Source: FLUQ01 sp031550605
GTDB taxonomy: Bacteria > Desulfobacterota > Desulfovibrionia > Desulfovibrionales > Desulfovibrionaceae
Assembly: GCA_031550605.1 (NCBI GenBank)
Contig: JAVBOK010000008.1
Coordinates: 1-64,000, forward strand
DNA: 64,000 nt
Direction of reading: 5' to 3'
The notes under the pieces are model-generated. The model saw nothing but the letters and a program-made list of their open reading frames with translations. It was not told the DNA's origin and made no database searches. Position numbers and translations under genes: made by a program. This document shows positions 1 to 9,090 of the stretch, in pieces; the stretch's first letter is position 1, and each line of letters begins with the position of its first letter.

Positions 1-17
1 CGGACGGCCGTCCGGCG
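1..17. repeat. Truncated copy of GC-rich intergenic palindrome
   Basis: The window opens inside a palindrome CGGACGGCCGTCCG followed by GCG. The same 17 bases occur at 47998-48014, where the palindrome is complete and 20 nt long. Both lie between genes, so I group them with the other intergenic GC-rich palindromes of this window. Confidence 0.5.
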
Positions 18-60
18 GCATTGCAAAATGAAAGATGATATGACTTCTAGCAAAAAGGCA

Positions 61-89
61 TTGATTACGCCAGTGGCGCAGGATACACA
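61..89 (+). promoter_or_regulatory. Candidate sigma-70 promoter for sdaA
   Basis: A TTGATT hexamer (61-66) is followed after 17 nt by TACACA (84-89). The spacing is ideal, but the -10 box is weak. It would give an sdaA leader of about 130 nt. This is read from sequence only. Confidence 0.3.
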
Positions 90-224
90 GGTGCAGTTTT
101 ACGCTGCGGCCTGCAGAATCTTTTCCTGTCCGCGCGCGCCCGGAAATGATATGCCTTTCGCGTCGCCGCTCCGCGCATGACGCGGATATCGAAGATACCA
201 TCCCAGCAAAGAAAAGAGCGTTCC

Positions 225-1604
225 ATGCAGTATGCCGTCGCCCGTCCCATCGTCACGTCGGTCTTTGAATTGTTCAAGGCCGGTCCCGGCCCTTCCAGTT
301 CGCATACCATCGCCCCCATGCTGGCGGCCCTCGATTTCCGGGGCGAGCTGCAACGCCGGCCCGTGGAAAAACTGGCGGAGGCGGCGGGCGTGCGCGTCCG
401 GCTGTTCGGGTCGCTGAGCGCCACGGGGTACGGTCACGGCACGGCGGCGGCCGTGGTGACCGGGTTGCTCGGCCACAGTCCCGAAAACTGTCCGGACACT
501 CTGCCCGCCGGCGTCTTCGACCTGCCGGAAGAAGAGCGCGTGCTCCGCATCGGCCCGGTCCGCCTGATCCTGGACAGCAACACTGTGGTGCGCGACAGTG
601 TGGACCATGCGCACCCGTACAGCAACACCCTGGTCTGCGAGCTTTTCGGGCCGCGGGGCGTTGTGTTCGACAAAACGTACTATTCCACGGGCGGCGGCTT
701 TATCCAGTGGGAAGGCTGGCGGCAGCCGGACCGCGCCCTTCCGCCCCATCCCTATTCCACGGCGGAAGAACTGCGCAGGCTGGCCTGGGACCAGGGGCTT
801 TCCATTCCCCAGGTCGTCCTGCGCAACGAGATGGCCCTTACCGGCAAAAGCGGCGCCCAGATTCTGGAACGGCTGGACGGCATCATCGAGGTCATGCGCC
901 GGTCCGTGGCCAGGGGCATCGCCGCGGACGGGGCGCTGCCCGGCATGCTGGGCGTGTACCGCAAGGCGGCTCATCTGGCCCGCAGGGCCGGCGCCGCCGG
1001 CGACCCCCTGCACCGCTTTCTGGGCCTGCTCAACGCGTACGCCTTTGCCGTGGCGGAAGAGAACGCGGCCGGCGGCATCATCGTCACCGCGCCCACCTGC
1101 GGTGCCGCCGGAGTCATGCCCGCGGTGCTCAGCATCATCGAAGGGCATCTGGGCCTGGGCCTGGAGGCGGTGCGCGGCGGCATGCTGGCCGCGGCCGCCG
1201 TGGGTTTTCTGGCCAAACACAATGCGCATATCGCGGGCGCGGAAGTGGGCTGCCAGGGCGAAGTGGGCGTGGCCTCCGCCATGGCGGCGGCCATGCTGGC
1301 CCAGGCCAGAGGATACCCCGACCGCATCGTGGAAAACGCGGCGGAAATCGCTTTGGAACACCATCTGGGGCTGACCTGCGATCCCGTGGGCGGGTATGTG
1401 CAGATTCCCTGCATTGAGCGCAACGCCATGGGCGCGTTGAAAGCCTACAACGCCTGTCTGGTGGCTTCCATGGAAGATCCGGACCGCCATCGCGTGACGC
1501 TGGACTCCGCCATCCGGGCCATGGCCGAGACGGGCCGGGACATGAACGCCAAATACAAGGAAACCAGCCTGGGCGGCCTGGCCGTCAGCATCACGGAATG
1601 CTGA
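225..1604 (+). CDS. sdaA: L-serine ammonia-lyase, iron-sulfur dependent, single chain
   Basis: Cytoplasmic L-serine dehydratase converting L-serine to pyruvate and ammonia with a catalytic [4Fe-4S] cluster. The 459-residue chain has the one-chain architecture: an N-terminal beta domain with GPGPSSSHT and GYGHGT motifs, then an alpha domain with APTCGAAG, GCQGE, LTCDPVGG and IPCIER motifs. Cysteines fall at residues 343, 385 and 396, the numbering of the cluster ligands in the Legionella enzyme. The protein ends in cysteine, matching the known 'tail-in-mouth' C-terminal ligand. I chose ATG 225 because it has a GAAAAGAG ribosome-binding site and begins the conserved domain; an in-frame ATG at 177 has no such support. 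It stands alone, followed by a strong hairpin at 1610-1645. An oxygen-sensitive enzyme like this fits an anaerobe. Confidence 0.95.
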   Translation: MQYAVARPIVTSVFELFKAGPGPSSSHTIAPMLAALDFRGELQRRPVEKLAEAAGVRVRLFGSLSATGYGHGTAAAVVTGLLGHSPENCPDTLPAGVFDLPEEERVLRIGPVRLILDSNTVVRDSVDHAHPYSNTLVCELFGPRGVVFDKTYYSTGGGFIQWEGWRQPDRALPPHPYSTAEELRRLAWDQGLSIPQVVLRNEMALTGKSGAQILERLDGIIEVMRRSVARGIAADGALPGMLGVYRKAAHLARRAGAAGDPLHRFLGLLNAYAFAVAEENAAGGIIVTAPTCGAAGVMPAVLSIIEGHLGLGLEAVRGGMLAAAAVGFLAKHNAHIAGAEVGCQGEVGVASAMAAAMLAQARGYPDRIVENAAEIALEHHLGLTCDPVGGYVQIPCIERNAMGALKAYNACLVASMEDPDRHRVTLDSAIRAMAETGRDMNAKYKETSLGGLAVSITEC

Positions 1605-1609
1605 GCGGC

Positions 1610-1645
1610 GAACTGCCGCGGAGTCCGATGACAACGCGGCAGTTC
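1610..1645 (+). terminator. Hairpin after sdaA, possible terminator
   Basis: A perfect 11-bp inverted repeat (GAACTGCCGCG at 1610-1620, CGCGGCAGTTC at 1635-1645) with a 14-nt loop begins 5 nt after the sdaA stop. No T-tract follows, so intrinsic termination is uncertain; it may act as a 3' end protector or with Rho. Confidence 0.45.
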
Positions 1646-1653
1646 ACCGCGCA

Positions 1654-1700
1654 GCCGGCGCCGGAGCGGGCGTGCCCTGGCAAACCCCGGCTTTGCGGGG
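1654..1700. repeat. 47-nt intergenic repeat, copy 1
   Basis: These 47 nt match 17802-17848 with three mismatches. The 3' part contains a CCCCG...CGGGG stem. Both copies are non-coding and next to gene ends. Confidence 0.65.
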
Positions 1701-1936
1701 CCGGCCCGTCAATCCGGGCGGCCTGATGCCGCCGCGCGCGGCGCGGTCTGTCCGAAATATAGGTCGAGTCCCATAAATTTTCGATAAAGGTTTGAATGTC
1801 TGTCTGGCGGAAGGTGTTTTTTTTCATATACAGCCTCGCGGTGCGTCCGCGGTGTGCGAAATCCCTACACGACCACTTCACTTTGTCAATACTGACCCGG
1901 TAAAGGCAGAAAAAGCGCCCGCAGGGCCTGCGGCAT

Positions 1937-1966
1937 AAAAAACGGGCAGCGCGTTCGCGCTGCCCG
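1937..1966 (-). terminator. Rho-independent terminator of the alpha-2-macroglobulin gene
   Basis: Reading the minus strand, a perfect 10-bp stem (CGGGCAGCGC / GCGCTGCCCG, positions 1943-1966) with a 4-nt loop is followed by six T residues (1942-1937). It lies 22 nt after the stop of the minus-strand gene. Confidence 0.9.
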
Positions 1967-1988
1967 CAGGGAGGAGAGAAGGCCCCCC

Positions 1989-4900
1989 TTAGTCCACGGT
2001 GACCGTGCCCGGCGCCGTCAGCGCGCGCACGGTGGGGTCGTACATGGCTTCGGCCGAAAGCGGGGGCAGGACAAAGACTCCTTTGGTCACGGCCCGCAGG
2101 GTGTAAACGAACGCGGCCGGCCGGGAAGGCATTTCATTGACGAACAGCAGCAGCCTGTCGTCGCGCATTTCCGTGCGCACTTCGCTGTGGACGTTCAGTT
2201 GCAGGGCGTTGCCGAATCCTTTCGGCGCGGGGACCGGTTTTCTGGTCGCGGGGTCGATGAGCGCGGCCGCGGCCGCGGGGTTGGAATCGTCGTCCGGCAC
2301 CAGGTTGGGGTTGTCGATCTCGAACCCGCCGGGCACGATGTCGGCCAGCACCAGGCTGTTCACGGCGGCCTTGGGTTGCAGGTACAAAATCACGGTGACC
2401 TTGGCGCCTTGCGGCACGGTCAGGGTTCGGGAGGCCGTGGACGCTTTGCCGTCCTTGTCGAAGTCCATGAAATCGACGAGCCTGCCGTCCGGCAGTATCC
2501 AGCGCCTGCCCACGAACAGGCCTTCGCTGAAGGGCTGTTCGGCTTGCACCGGCACGCCGGACGTGACCCAGGAATAATAGGCCGCGCCTTCGCCGGCGAC
2601 CGTGATGGTGAGCGGGGCGGGCGCGGCCGGCGGAGCCGGGGGCAGATCCTTGCGGGTGAAGACGGGATTTTGTCCATGGGTGAATTTCGCGATCTGCGTG
2701 CCCGCGCCGAGCGTCGCTTCGTAGTTTTTGCTCCGGGTGGCCGTCTTTTCGGCATACCGGCCCAGAGCCAGGACGGCCATGGCGTTCTCCTGCGTGCTTC
2801 TCCAGCGGTCACGGCTGCCGTCTTCCATGACCCGTTTGGCCAGTTCCGCCGTTTCCGCGGCAAAGGGATCAACGGAAGCCCACATGAGCAAACGCAGGGC
2901 CTCGTTGCGCGGGACGGATTCCAGGCTCCAGCCGCAGTACCCGGCGGAAGGCATGGGCCGGATGCCCATTTCCCTGAGCGGGGCGGACTTGCCCGTGGCT
3001 GCTGCGTACGCCCCGGCCAGGAAGACGCGGGCGGAGGGGCTGAGGAATTTCCCCTGGTCATTCAGGAACTGCATCCAGCCCAGCGGCGCGTCCCCGTTCA
3101 AGGTCAGCACGTAAGCGATGTAGGCTTTGGCGCTGAGCGCGTCCATGATGGCGTAATCGCCCTTTTCCGGAAGCGACCCGGCAAGGAAGGAACGCAGCCA
3201 GGACAGGGCGGCTTTCAGGGCGTCAGGCGGCACCAGGCCGGTGGATTTGGCTTCCGTCAGAAAATGGGCCGCATAGACCGACCCCCAGGGATACGCGCCT
3301 TCCGCCCGGCTGGGTCCCGGCCACATGTTGAAGGAACCGTCCGGCCTCTGCATGGCCAGAATGCGGCGCACGGCATAGTCAAGGGCTTGTTTGAACTCCG
3401 AATCCTGGGCCTTTTCCGGATCCAGGTTTTTCAGCATGGCCGGCACGGCCAGATAGGGCCAGGCGGCGGACACGGTCTGTTCCAGGCAGCCGTAGGGATA
3501 CCCGCCCAGGTAGCCGAGGGCCTTGATCAGATTGACGCTGGGCGCGTCGCTGAAGGACAGGGTGACTTTTTGCGTTCCGGCGAAGAATCCGCCGCCCACG
3601 TCAATGGCGGCGGATTCTCCCCCCCTGACCACGCCGCCGCCGGTCTTGGTAAGGCGCGGGAAGGGCGGGCGCACGGGGATCTCCAGCCGCTGTTCAAAGG
3701 GCGCGTCGGCGGATCCGTCCATTTTGGTGGTGATGCGCAACGCCGCCATGTCCGCCGCATTCCCCGCCTTGACGGGCAGGGCCAGCGACACCTTGGGCGT
3801 TTTCGCGTCCAGGCTGACGCGGTATTCCTTTGGCCCGGACACGCTGAGGGGACCTTCCGTCGTAACGGTGATCAGGGCCTTCCCGGTTTTGTCGCCGTCG
3901 CCGAAAACCAGCACCGGCGCGGTGAAGCTGTCACCGGGAGCGACCATGCGGGGCACGGTGGCCTCCACGGTGATGTCGCGGGCGACGCGCACCTGGCTGC
4001 TCGTGCCGCCCACGCCGGAATCGGACACGGCGACGGCCATCAGCCGGCCCTTGCCGCTGTATTCGGGCAGTTTCAGGGTGGTGGCGGCTCTGCCTTCCGC
4101 ATCGGTCACCACGGTGCCGAGGAAAATGGACAGCAGTTCCAGCTTGCGGTTCGCGGGGGAGAGGAGGGACCCGTCACCGCCTTCACCGCCGGCGGGGTGC
4201 AGGCTCAACGGTTTTTTGGTCGAAAGGGGCATCAAATTGTCATACAGGTCGTAAATCATGCCCTGCATGCCCCGTTTGGCCGTAAAGTGGCGGAAGGGAT
4301 CAGGGGTGGGGAAGTTGGTCAGCGACAGCAGACCTTCGTCCACAAAAGCCAGGGTCACCTCACCGCGCACGGGCATGCCCGCCGCGTCCTTCACCGTCAG
4401 GCTGACCGGCATTTCCTCCTTGGGCAGGGTCCGTTCCGGCGCGGTCAGGGTGACGTCCAGCCTGGCCGCGCTCTGGTCCACGCTCAGGGGGATGATGCCA
4501 AAGGCCCGGTGGGCGCCCCAGGTTTCGTTCTCCCGCACCGGGCGGATAACCCAGGCGGATGCGTATGCGTTGGGCAGCATGGCGTTCAGCACCGGCACCC
4601 GCACGGTGGTTTCCGCGTCTTTCAGGGTCAGCGTCTGGCGGTAGATTTCCTTTTCGCCTTCCAGCACGACCAGCAGCTTGCCGGGGAAAGGCGCGCGCAC
4701 CTTCAGAGCGGCGGTTTCTCCGACCGTGTAGCGGGGTTTGTCCCAGGACAGCATGACCCGGTCGATCAGCGGAGAGCCGCCGTCATCGGATCCGGCCAGG
4801 CCCGACCAGACGCTGAGGCGGGTTTCGGCCTCGGCGGCGCCGCCGGCTTCGACAAGGCGGATGCGGTATTCCCCGCGTTTGGGCGGGGTGAAGTCGAAGA

Positions 4901-7646
4901 CACCGACGCCCTTTTGCAGGGGCACGTCCCTGGTGGCCACGGGCGTGTATTTCAGGGACCGGGTGTACCCCCGGTCGGACCGCACGTAGTACTCCTGAAT
5001 GCTTTCCGCGGTCACGGCGATGTTTTTGAGGCCGGACGGCTTGCCGTCCGGGGCCACGGCGGCCACGCGCAGGGCATAGGGCGCGCCGGCCTGGGCCTCC
5101 TGCCGGGGCATTTCGCAGCCCAGCAGCACGGGATTCTTGTAGTAGGGGATGGAGATGGAACGCGCCACCCAACGTCCGCCGTCTTCACGCACGCGCACGG
5201 TCATGCTCAGGTTGAAGGCCGTGCCTTTCCATTCCTTGTCCGGGGCAAGGGGGATGCTCGCCTGCCCCCTGTCGCTCAGGGTGCCGCTGTCGTCCGGGAC
5301 TCCGGGAGGGATCGCGCCGGAAGCCGGGAAGACGAAATTCCGCCAGTCCGGATGGGAGAAGGCGCGCGGCGTGACGCGCAACGCGCTTTCCCAGGGGGCG
5401 TTCCCCGCGGGCGCGCCGAACAGGTATTTCGCGTCGACCGTGACGGTGGCGCCGTCGTCGCCCACGATATACGGCGTATCGGCGGACAGTTTGACCTCAA
5501 TGCGGGGAGGGGCGAAATCCTCCACGGAAAAGGAGCAGCTTCCCAGGATTCGTTTCTGGCCGGGCAGGCCGACGGTCATGGCGTATTTGCCCGTGGGGGC
5601 GGACGGCACCAGCGGCAGGGCGAAGGATACGCCGCCGACGTCGGACAGCATGGCCGTGCCCCGGCCCACGGTGCGGCCGGTGGAGGATGTTACGGTCCAG
5701 GCCACGGGGAATGGCCGTGGAGCCTTCATTTGCGCGTTGCGCAGCAGAACTTTGAAATCCACAGTCTCACCGGGTCGGAAAATGCCCCGCGGCGTGAAGC
5801 AGAACGCTTCGTACCCCGCTTTCAAATATTCCCGGCCGCCGGTGTCAAAGGCGCTGTCCGCGCCGAGATTCGCATCCAGCTTCAAATACGCCATGTCGGT
5901 GATGGCGGGTTCCGCCAGGCCGGGTTCGGCTTTCGGCGTTTCCGCCCTGGCGTCGGCCGTCGTGGACACCAGGATCAGGGCGGGCCGTTCCCGGCTTTCC
6001 CAGGGAGTTTTGCGCGCGAGGTGCCACAGCCCGTCGGCGTCGGTCCTGCCGTCGGCCAAAAGGACGTTGTTGGCGGTGAATACGCGGATCCGCGCGTTTT
6101 TGAGCGCATCCGCCGTGGCGATGGAGTTGGCCCATACGGTCAGGGATTCGGGCATCACCCTGGCGGTGAGGCCGATATCGGATATGGCCACCAGCTTTTC
6201 CACCTGGGCGGCGGGTTCGTCGTACTCGTAGTCGTCGGGGGCGGACGGTTCGTCGCTGCGCACGTTCTTGGGGTCGCTGGCATCGGAAACGGTCAGCAAA
6301 AAGACGCCCTTGGCCTTGCCCGCGATCTGGGTCAGGTCGATGCTGTTGACCGCGGGACGGTTGCGCACGGCGTTCACGTCGCCGGTCCGCACGGCCAGCT
6401 TGCGGGAGAGGTGCTTTTTATAGCCGTCGAAAAAGCCCAAGCTCATGAGGGGTATGTTGCTTTCCGGCAACTGCCACAGGGTGGCCTGGACGCGCTCCAC
6501 GTTGATGGTGGACAGGGGGATGCGCATGGACCGGTTGGGCGACAGGATGGTGCCCTGCGTGTCAAAGGCCAGGCGCGGGGCGAAGTCGTTGAATACCACC
6601 GTGGATTTGAAATCTTCCGTCAGTACGCCCAGAATGCCGGGCATGCCCTTTTTGAAGGTCAGCGAAAGCCGGGGCCTGGTAATAAAATCGCCGGTGATGC
6701 GAAAACCTCCGGAAAAGGCTTCCACCTTGACGTCGGTTTCCGGGGTGATGTCCAGGTACTGGCGCGCGGTGGCGATTTCCACGTCGTTGGTGGTGGCCAC
6801 TTCGATATAGCGGTTCCAGGGGGGGGAGTCCGTCTGCCGGGGCCGCACCGTGCGTATGGCGAACATGGACGTGGTGTTCACGGTCTTGCTGGAATCGGCC
6901 TTGGCCAGGCCGGCGGGGCCTTCTTCGCAGGTGAAACCTTCGGGCAGAGCTACGGCCACGGGGCCGAATTTCGGCGGCCTGATCTGCAGCAGCAGCCGGG
7001 AATCGGCCTGATCCTGGGGCGCGGACAATTCGAACGGCAGCTTTTCGCCTTTTTCCGGGACAACGGTCAGGGCGCTTCTGACCTTGGCCAGGTCGACCCT
7101 GCAGTTGAAAGCCAGCCGGATATGCACCGTGCCGTCTTTCGTGTAGCGGATCTGGTCGGCCGAAAAACGGAACGGAAAGGGGATAAAGCTCTGCGGCGGC
7201 TGGGTGGTTTTCGTCCCGGCCAGACTGGCCAGGTTTTCGCGCGGCTTGACCGTGAACTGCGTGGCCATGGGCAGCGGGTCATACGTGGTAAATACCAGAG
7301 TGTTCTGGTCGGCCCATCTGCCTTCGCCGGCCAGGGCCGGGGTAAAAGCATAGGGCAGGTCTTCCGGGGCCACGGCTTCGCCCAGGGGCGTTTTGGCCGG
7401 ATCGATCATGGGCTGGTTGAACTGAAAGCGGAAAACAGCCTTTCCCCCGCCGGCGCCGGAGAATGAAATGCGGACTTTCAACTCTTCCGGTTTCGGGGCC
7501 GTGGCACCCGGTTTGGCCGTGGCGTTTTTCGCCGTGCTGTCCTGTTGGGGGGCGGTGCCCATGGCCGGGATGCCTTGCGGCAGCGCGAGGACAAAACAGA
7601 GAGCAAACAGAGCCGTGAAGAAGCGGGACGAGGAGAACGAACGCAT
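1989..7646 (-). CDS. Thioester-containing bacterial alpha-2-macroglobulin (MG2 family)
   Basis: Very large (1885 aa) exported protein of the bacterial alpha-2-macroglobulin family. These periplasmic proteins are thought to trap proteases and protect the envelope. The N terminus is a signal peptide (about residues 1-30) without an evident lipobox cysteine, so a soluble or weakly anchored protein is more likely than a lipoprotein. The central part has MG2/bait-region-like beta domains. The thioester motif GCLEQ, with its cysteine near residue 1387, lies at the start of the alpha-helical thioester domain (repeats such as YAVRRILAMQRPDGSF), so covalent trapping chemistry appears intact. ATG 7646 is preferred over an upstream TTG (7664) because AAGGG sits 7 nt before it. 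The partner often found beside such genes, penicillin-binding protein 1C, is not in this window. Confidence 0.9.
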   Translation of the reverse strand: MRSFSSSRFFTALFALCFVLALPQGIPAMGTAPQQDSTAKNATAKPGATAPKPEELKVRISFSGAGGGKAVFRFQFNQPMIDPAKTPLGEAVAPEDLPYAFTPALAGEGRWADQNTLVFTTYDPLPMATQFTVKPRENLASLAGTKTTQPPQSFIPFPFRFSADQIRYTKDGTVHIRLAFNCRVDLAKVRSALTVVPEKGEKLPFELSAPQDQADSRLLLQIRPPKFGPVAVALPEGFTCEEGPAGLAKADSSKTVNTTSMFAIRTVRPRQTDSPPWNRYIEVATTNDVEIATARQYLDITPETDVKVEAFSGGFRITGDFITRPRLSLTFKKGMPGILGVLTEDFKSTVVFNDFAPRLAFDTQGTILSPNRSMRIPLSTINVERVQATLWQLPESNIPLMSLGFFDGYKKHLSRKLAVRTGDVNAVRNRPAVNSIDLTQIAGKAKGVFLLTVSDASDPKNVRSDEPSAPDDYEYDEPAAQVEKLVAISDIGLTARVMPESLTVWANSIATADALKNARIRVFTANNVLLADGRTDADGLWHLARKTPWESRERPALILVSTTADARAETPKAEPGLAEPAITDMAYLKLDANLGADSAFDTGGREYLKAGYEAFCFTPRGIFRPGETVDFKVLLRNAQMKAPRPFPVAWTVTSSTGRTVGRGTAMLSDVGGVSFALPLVPSAPTGKYAMTVGLPGQKRILGSCSFSVEDFAPPRIEVKLSADTPYIVGDDGATVTVDAKYLFGAPAGNAPWESALRVTPRAFSHPDWRNFVFPASGAIPPGVPDDSGTLSDRGQASIPLAPDKEWKGTAFNLSMTVRVREDGGRWVARSISIPYYKNPVLLGCEMPRQEAQAGAPYALRVAAVAPDGKPSGLKNIAVTAESIQEYYVRSDRGYTRSLKYTPVATRDVPLQKGVGVFDFTPPKRGEYRIRLVEAGGAAEAETRLSVWSGLAGSDDGGSPLIDRVMLSWDKPRYTVGETAALKVRAPFPGKLLVVLEGEKEIYRQTLTLKDAETTVRVPVLNAMLPNAYASAWVIRPVRENETWGAHRAFGIIPLSVDQSAARLDVTLTAPERTLPKEEMPVSLTVKDAAGMPVRGEVTLAFVDEGLLSLTNFPTPDPFRHFTAKRGMQGMIYDLYDNLMPLSTKKPLSLHPAGGEGGDGSLLSPANRKLELLSIFLGTVVTDAEGRAATTLKLPEYSGKGRLMAVAVSDSGVGGTSSQVRVARDITVEATVPRMVAPGDSFTAPVLVFGDGDKTGKALITVTTEGPLSVSGPKEYRVSLDAKTPKVSLALPVKAGNAADMAALRITTKMDGSADAPFEQRLEIPVRPPFPRLTKTGGGVVRGGESAAIDVGGGFFAGTQKVTLSFSDAPSVNLIKALGYLGGYPYGCLEQTVSAAWPYLAVPAMLKNLDPEKAQDSEFKQALDYAVRRILAMQRPDGSFNMWPGPSRAEGAYPWGSVYAAHFLTEAKSTGLVPPDALKAALSWLRSFLAGSLPEKGDYAIMDALSAKAYIAYVLTLNGDAPLGWMQFLNDQGKFLSPSARVFLAGAYAAATGKSAPLREMGIRPMPSAGYCGWSLESVPRNEALRLLMWASVDPFAAETAELAKRVMEDGSRDRWRSTQENAMAVLALGRYAEKTATRSKNYEATLGAGTQIAKFTHGQNPVFTRKDLPPAPPAAPAPLTITVAGEGAAYYSWVTSGVPVQAEQPFSEGLFVGRRWILPDGRLVDFMDFDKDGKASTASRTLTVPQGAKVTVILYLQPKAAVNSLVLADIVPGGFEIDNPNLVPDDDSNPAAAAALIDPATRKPVPAPKGFGNALQLNVHSEVRTEMRDDRLLLFVNEMPSRPAAFVYTLRAVTKGVFVLPPLSAEAMYDPTVRALTAPGTVTVD

Positions 7647-7682
7647 GGTTGTGCCCTTTTCCAACGGGGTTATAAAAAAATT

Positions 7683-8165
7683 TTACGGCAAGCGGGAAAA
7701 ATAGCGGATGTACTCCATATAGCAGCGGCCCACAGGGGAAGACGGGTCCAGAACGCCCACAAGGCCGCCCAGGTTTTCCGGCCGGCGGGGCGGCGGCGCG
7801 GGCGGGGGCGGGGCGGCCCTGACCGGTTTCGCCAGATCGGGCCGGCCCATGGTCTGTTCGACCTGGACCCGTGCAAAAAAAGGCCCGTCCATGAACGCGT
7901 TGGCCCGCTCCAGAATTTCCTGGGTCTGCATGACCAGATCCTGCGCGGCCATGGGGTCTTCCGCGGCGAGGAGCAGCACGTCTTTTCTGTGCCCCAGCGG
8001 AGAGCCCAGAGCGGCGAGTTCCCTGCCCATGACCATGTCCCAGTGCTCCCACAGCCGGGTCAGGTGCAACTGCTCGCCGCCCTGTTTGTCCAGAAATGCC
8101 GAAAGGGCCTCGCGTATGCTCCGCAAGGCCATGGCGCGCCGGAAACGGGGGGCTGGTCTACCCAT
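7683..8165 (-). CDS. DUF721 family protein, DciA-like
   Basis: A 160-residue protein whose first ~100 residues look like DUF721. They contain a helix with LWEHWDMVMG, then GRELAALGSPLGHRKDVLLL and a predicted strand-helix unit ending in LVMQTQEILERANAF. DciA, the best known member, helps load the replicative helicase DnaB. The C-terminal third is proline-rich (PPPPAPPPRRPE) and probably flexible, with a short conserved tail (SPVGRCYMEYIRYFSR). The gene precedes the alpha-2-macroglobulin gene by 36 nt on the same strand and may be cotranscribed with it, although the two have no obvious shared job. The start is uncertain: ATG 8165 has AAAAAGG only one base away, and ATG 8129 has no clear site. 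Confidence 0.65.
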   Translation of the reverse strand: MGRPAPRFRRAMALRSIREALSAFLDKQGGEQLHLTRLWEHWDMVMGRELAALGSPLGHRKDVLLLAAEDPMAAQDLVMQTQEILERANAFMDGPFFARVQVEQTMGRPDLAKPVRAAPPPPAPPPRRPENLGGLVGVLDPSSPVGRCYMEYIRYFSRLP

Positions 8166-8236
8166 GCCTTTTTAAAGCACAGCTTTCGAGATAATGCAAC
8201 GACGGCACAAAAAAACGCCTGGTCTATTTTTGCGCG

Positions 8237-8279
8237 GGACATATTTACATGTCCGTAGCTGTGCAATATATATTATAAT
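8237..8279 (+). promoter_or_regulatory. Promoter with consensus -10 and an operator-like palindrome
   Basis: A perfect TATAAT (8274-8279) lies 40 nt before the start of the exported protein at 8319. At the -35 position there is no good hexamer; instead a perfect inverted repeat GGACAT-ATTTAC-ATGTCC occupies 8237-8254. A palindrome at or just upstream of a poor -35 box is typical of an activator-dependent promoter. The regulator is not identifiable from sequence. Confidence 0.5.
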
Positions 8280-8318
8280 ATGAAAAGACAGAAGCTAACA
8301 GCATTCAGGAGGACGTAT

Positions 8319-8810
8319 ATGCAATTCTCGTTTCGCGCATTGACACGCATGGCCGCGCTTTGTGCTCTGGCTGTTCCGTTGCTTCTTCCGGCGGGGGGGC
8401 TGGCGGCTGAACCGCAGGGCGGCGTCGCCCTGGTTCCCGCGGCCGAAGCCACGCAGGTGCCGTTGGTCCGCCTGAAAGACTGGCGCGATTCCACGGACCA
8501 CGAACGGTATAGCTTTCTGGTGGGGTTCGTAACCGCCCTGGACATGGAAAGGGAATGGCAGGGGGCCAAGCCGCTGCCGTTGCAGCAGAGCCTTGTGGGC
8601 AACTGGGGCAGGGGTCTGCACGGCATTACGCTGCGGGCCATCAACGACAACATCAACGCGTACATCGCGGCCAATCCCGACGATCTGAACCGTCCTGTTG
8701 TCGAATATCTGTGGTTCACCTACGTGCAGCCCAAGGTGACGGAAAAGGTGACGCCGGCGAAAGTTGAACGGGCGACAAAAGCCTATCAGAAGAAAAAACA
8801 GAGCAAATAA
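8319..8810 (+). CDS. Exported protein of unknown function
   Basis: I do not recognise this 163-residue protein. It starts with a basic segment and a hydrophobic stretch (about residues 8-28, ending GGLAAEPQ) that reads as a cleavable signal peptide. The mature part is about 135 residues with a tryptophan-rich, probably helical body (RLKDWRDSTDHERYSFLVGF, NWGRGLHGITLRAINDNINA, VVEYLWFTYVQPK) and a lysine-rich tail. I chose ATG 8319 because AGGAGG is placed 6 nt before it. It is followed after 43 nt by a small lipoprotein gene with its own ribosome-binding site, so the two probably form one unit. The promoter has a perfect TATAAT and an upstream palindrome, suggesting regulated expression. Confidence 0.7.
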   Translation: MQFSFRALTRMAALCALAVPLLLPAGGLAAEPQGGVALVPAAEATQVPLVRLKDWRDSTDHERYSFLVGFVTALDMEREWQGAKPLPLQQSLVGNWGRGLHGITLRAINDNINAYIAANPDDLNRPVVEYLWFTYVQPKVTEKVTPAKVERATKAYQKKKQSK

Positions 8811-8853
8811 CTTCGGTTCGCCGTCCGCGATGCGGCAGTATAAGGAGTTGGCT

Positions 8854-9090
8854 ATGAAAACACGGATTCTTGTCACGGCCTTGGCCGTCTGCCTGTTGGG
8901 CGCGCCGCTGATTTCCTGCACCAGCATGAGCAAAACCGAACAGGGCGGCCTTTCCGGCGCCGCGCTGGGCGCGGCGGCGGGCGCGGGCATATCGGCCCTG
9001 GCCGGCGGAAAGGCCGGGGTCGGCGCTGTTGTCGGCGGCGTGCTGGGCGGCGTGACCGGCGCCATCTACGGGCACAACCAGGGAAAGTAA
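8854..9090 (+). CDS. Small glycine-zipper lipoprotein
   Basis: A 78-residue envelope protein. The signal sequence ends in a lipobox-like PLISC, so the cysteine near residue 21 is probably lipidated. The remainder is a glycine/alanine-rich, zipper-like segment (GLSGAALGAAAGAGISALAG, then VGGVLGGVTGAIYG) of the type found in small outer-membrane-associated lipoproteins and two-helix glycine-zipper proteins. ATG 8854 is supported by TAAGGAG with ideal spacing. It lies directly downstream of an exported protein and may be cotranscribed. A specific function cannot be given; membrane insertion or a structural envelope role is an inference from composition. Confidence 0.75.
   Translation: MKTRILVTALAVCLLGAPLISCTSMSKTEQGGLSGAALGAAAGAGISALAGGKAGVGAVVGGVLGGVTGAIYGHNQGK

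Larger units (their letters stand above)
1605..1988. other. Intergenic region between convergent sdaA and alpha-2-macroglobulin gene
   Basis: This 384-bp gap holds the sdaA 3' hairpin (1610-1645), a 47-nt repeat (1654-1700) shared with 17802-17848, and the intrinsic terminator of the minus-strand gene (1937-1966). Between 1740 and 1900 the sequence is AT-richer, including a T8 run, but I see no convincing gene there. Confidence 0.6.

Noticed and set aside
2187..7466. A 1759-codon open frame on the plus strand, opposite the alpha-2-macroglobulin gene
   Set aside because: It is the antisense shadow of a GC-rich gene, with His/Gly/Arg-rich translation and no family motif; similar long antisense frames lie opposite infB, nusA, pnp and the hybrid kinase.
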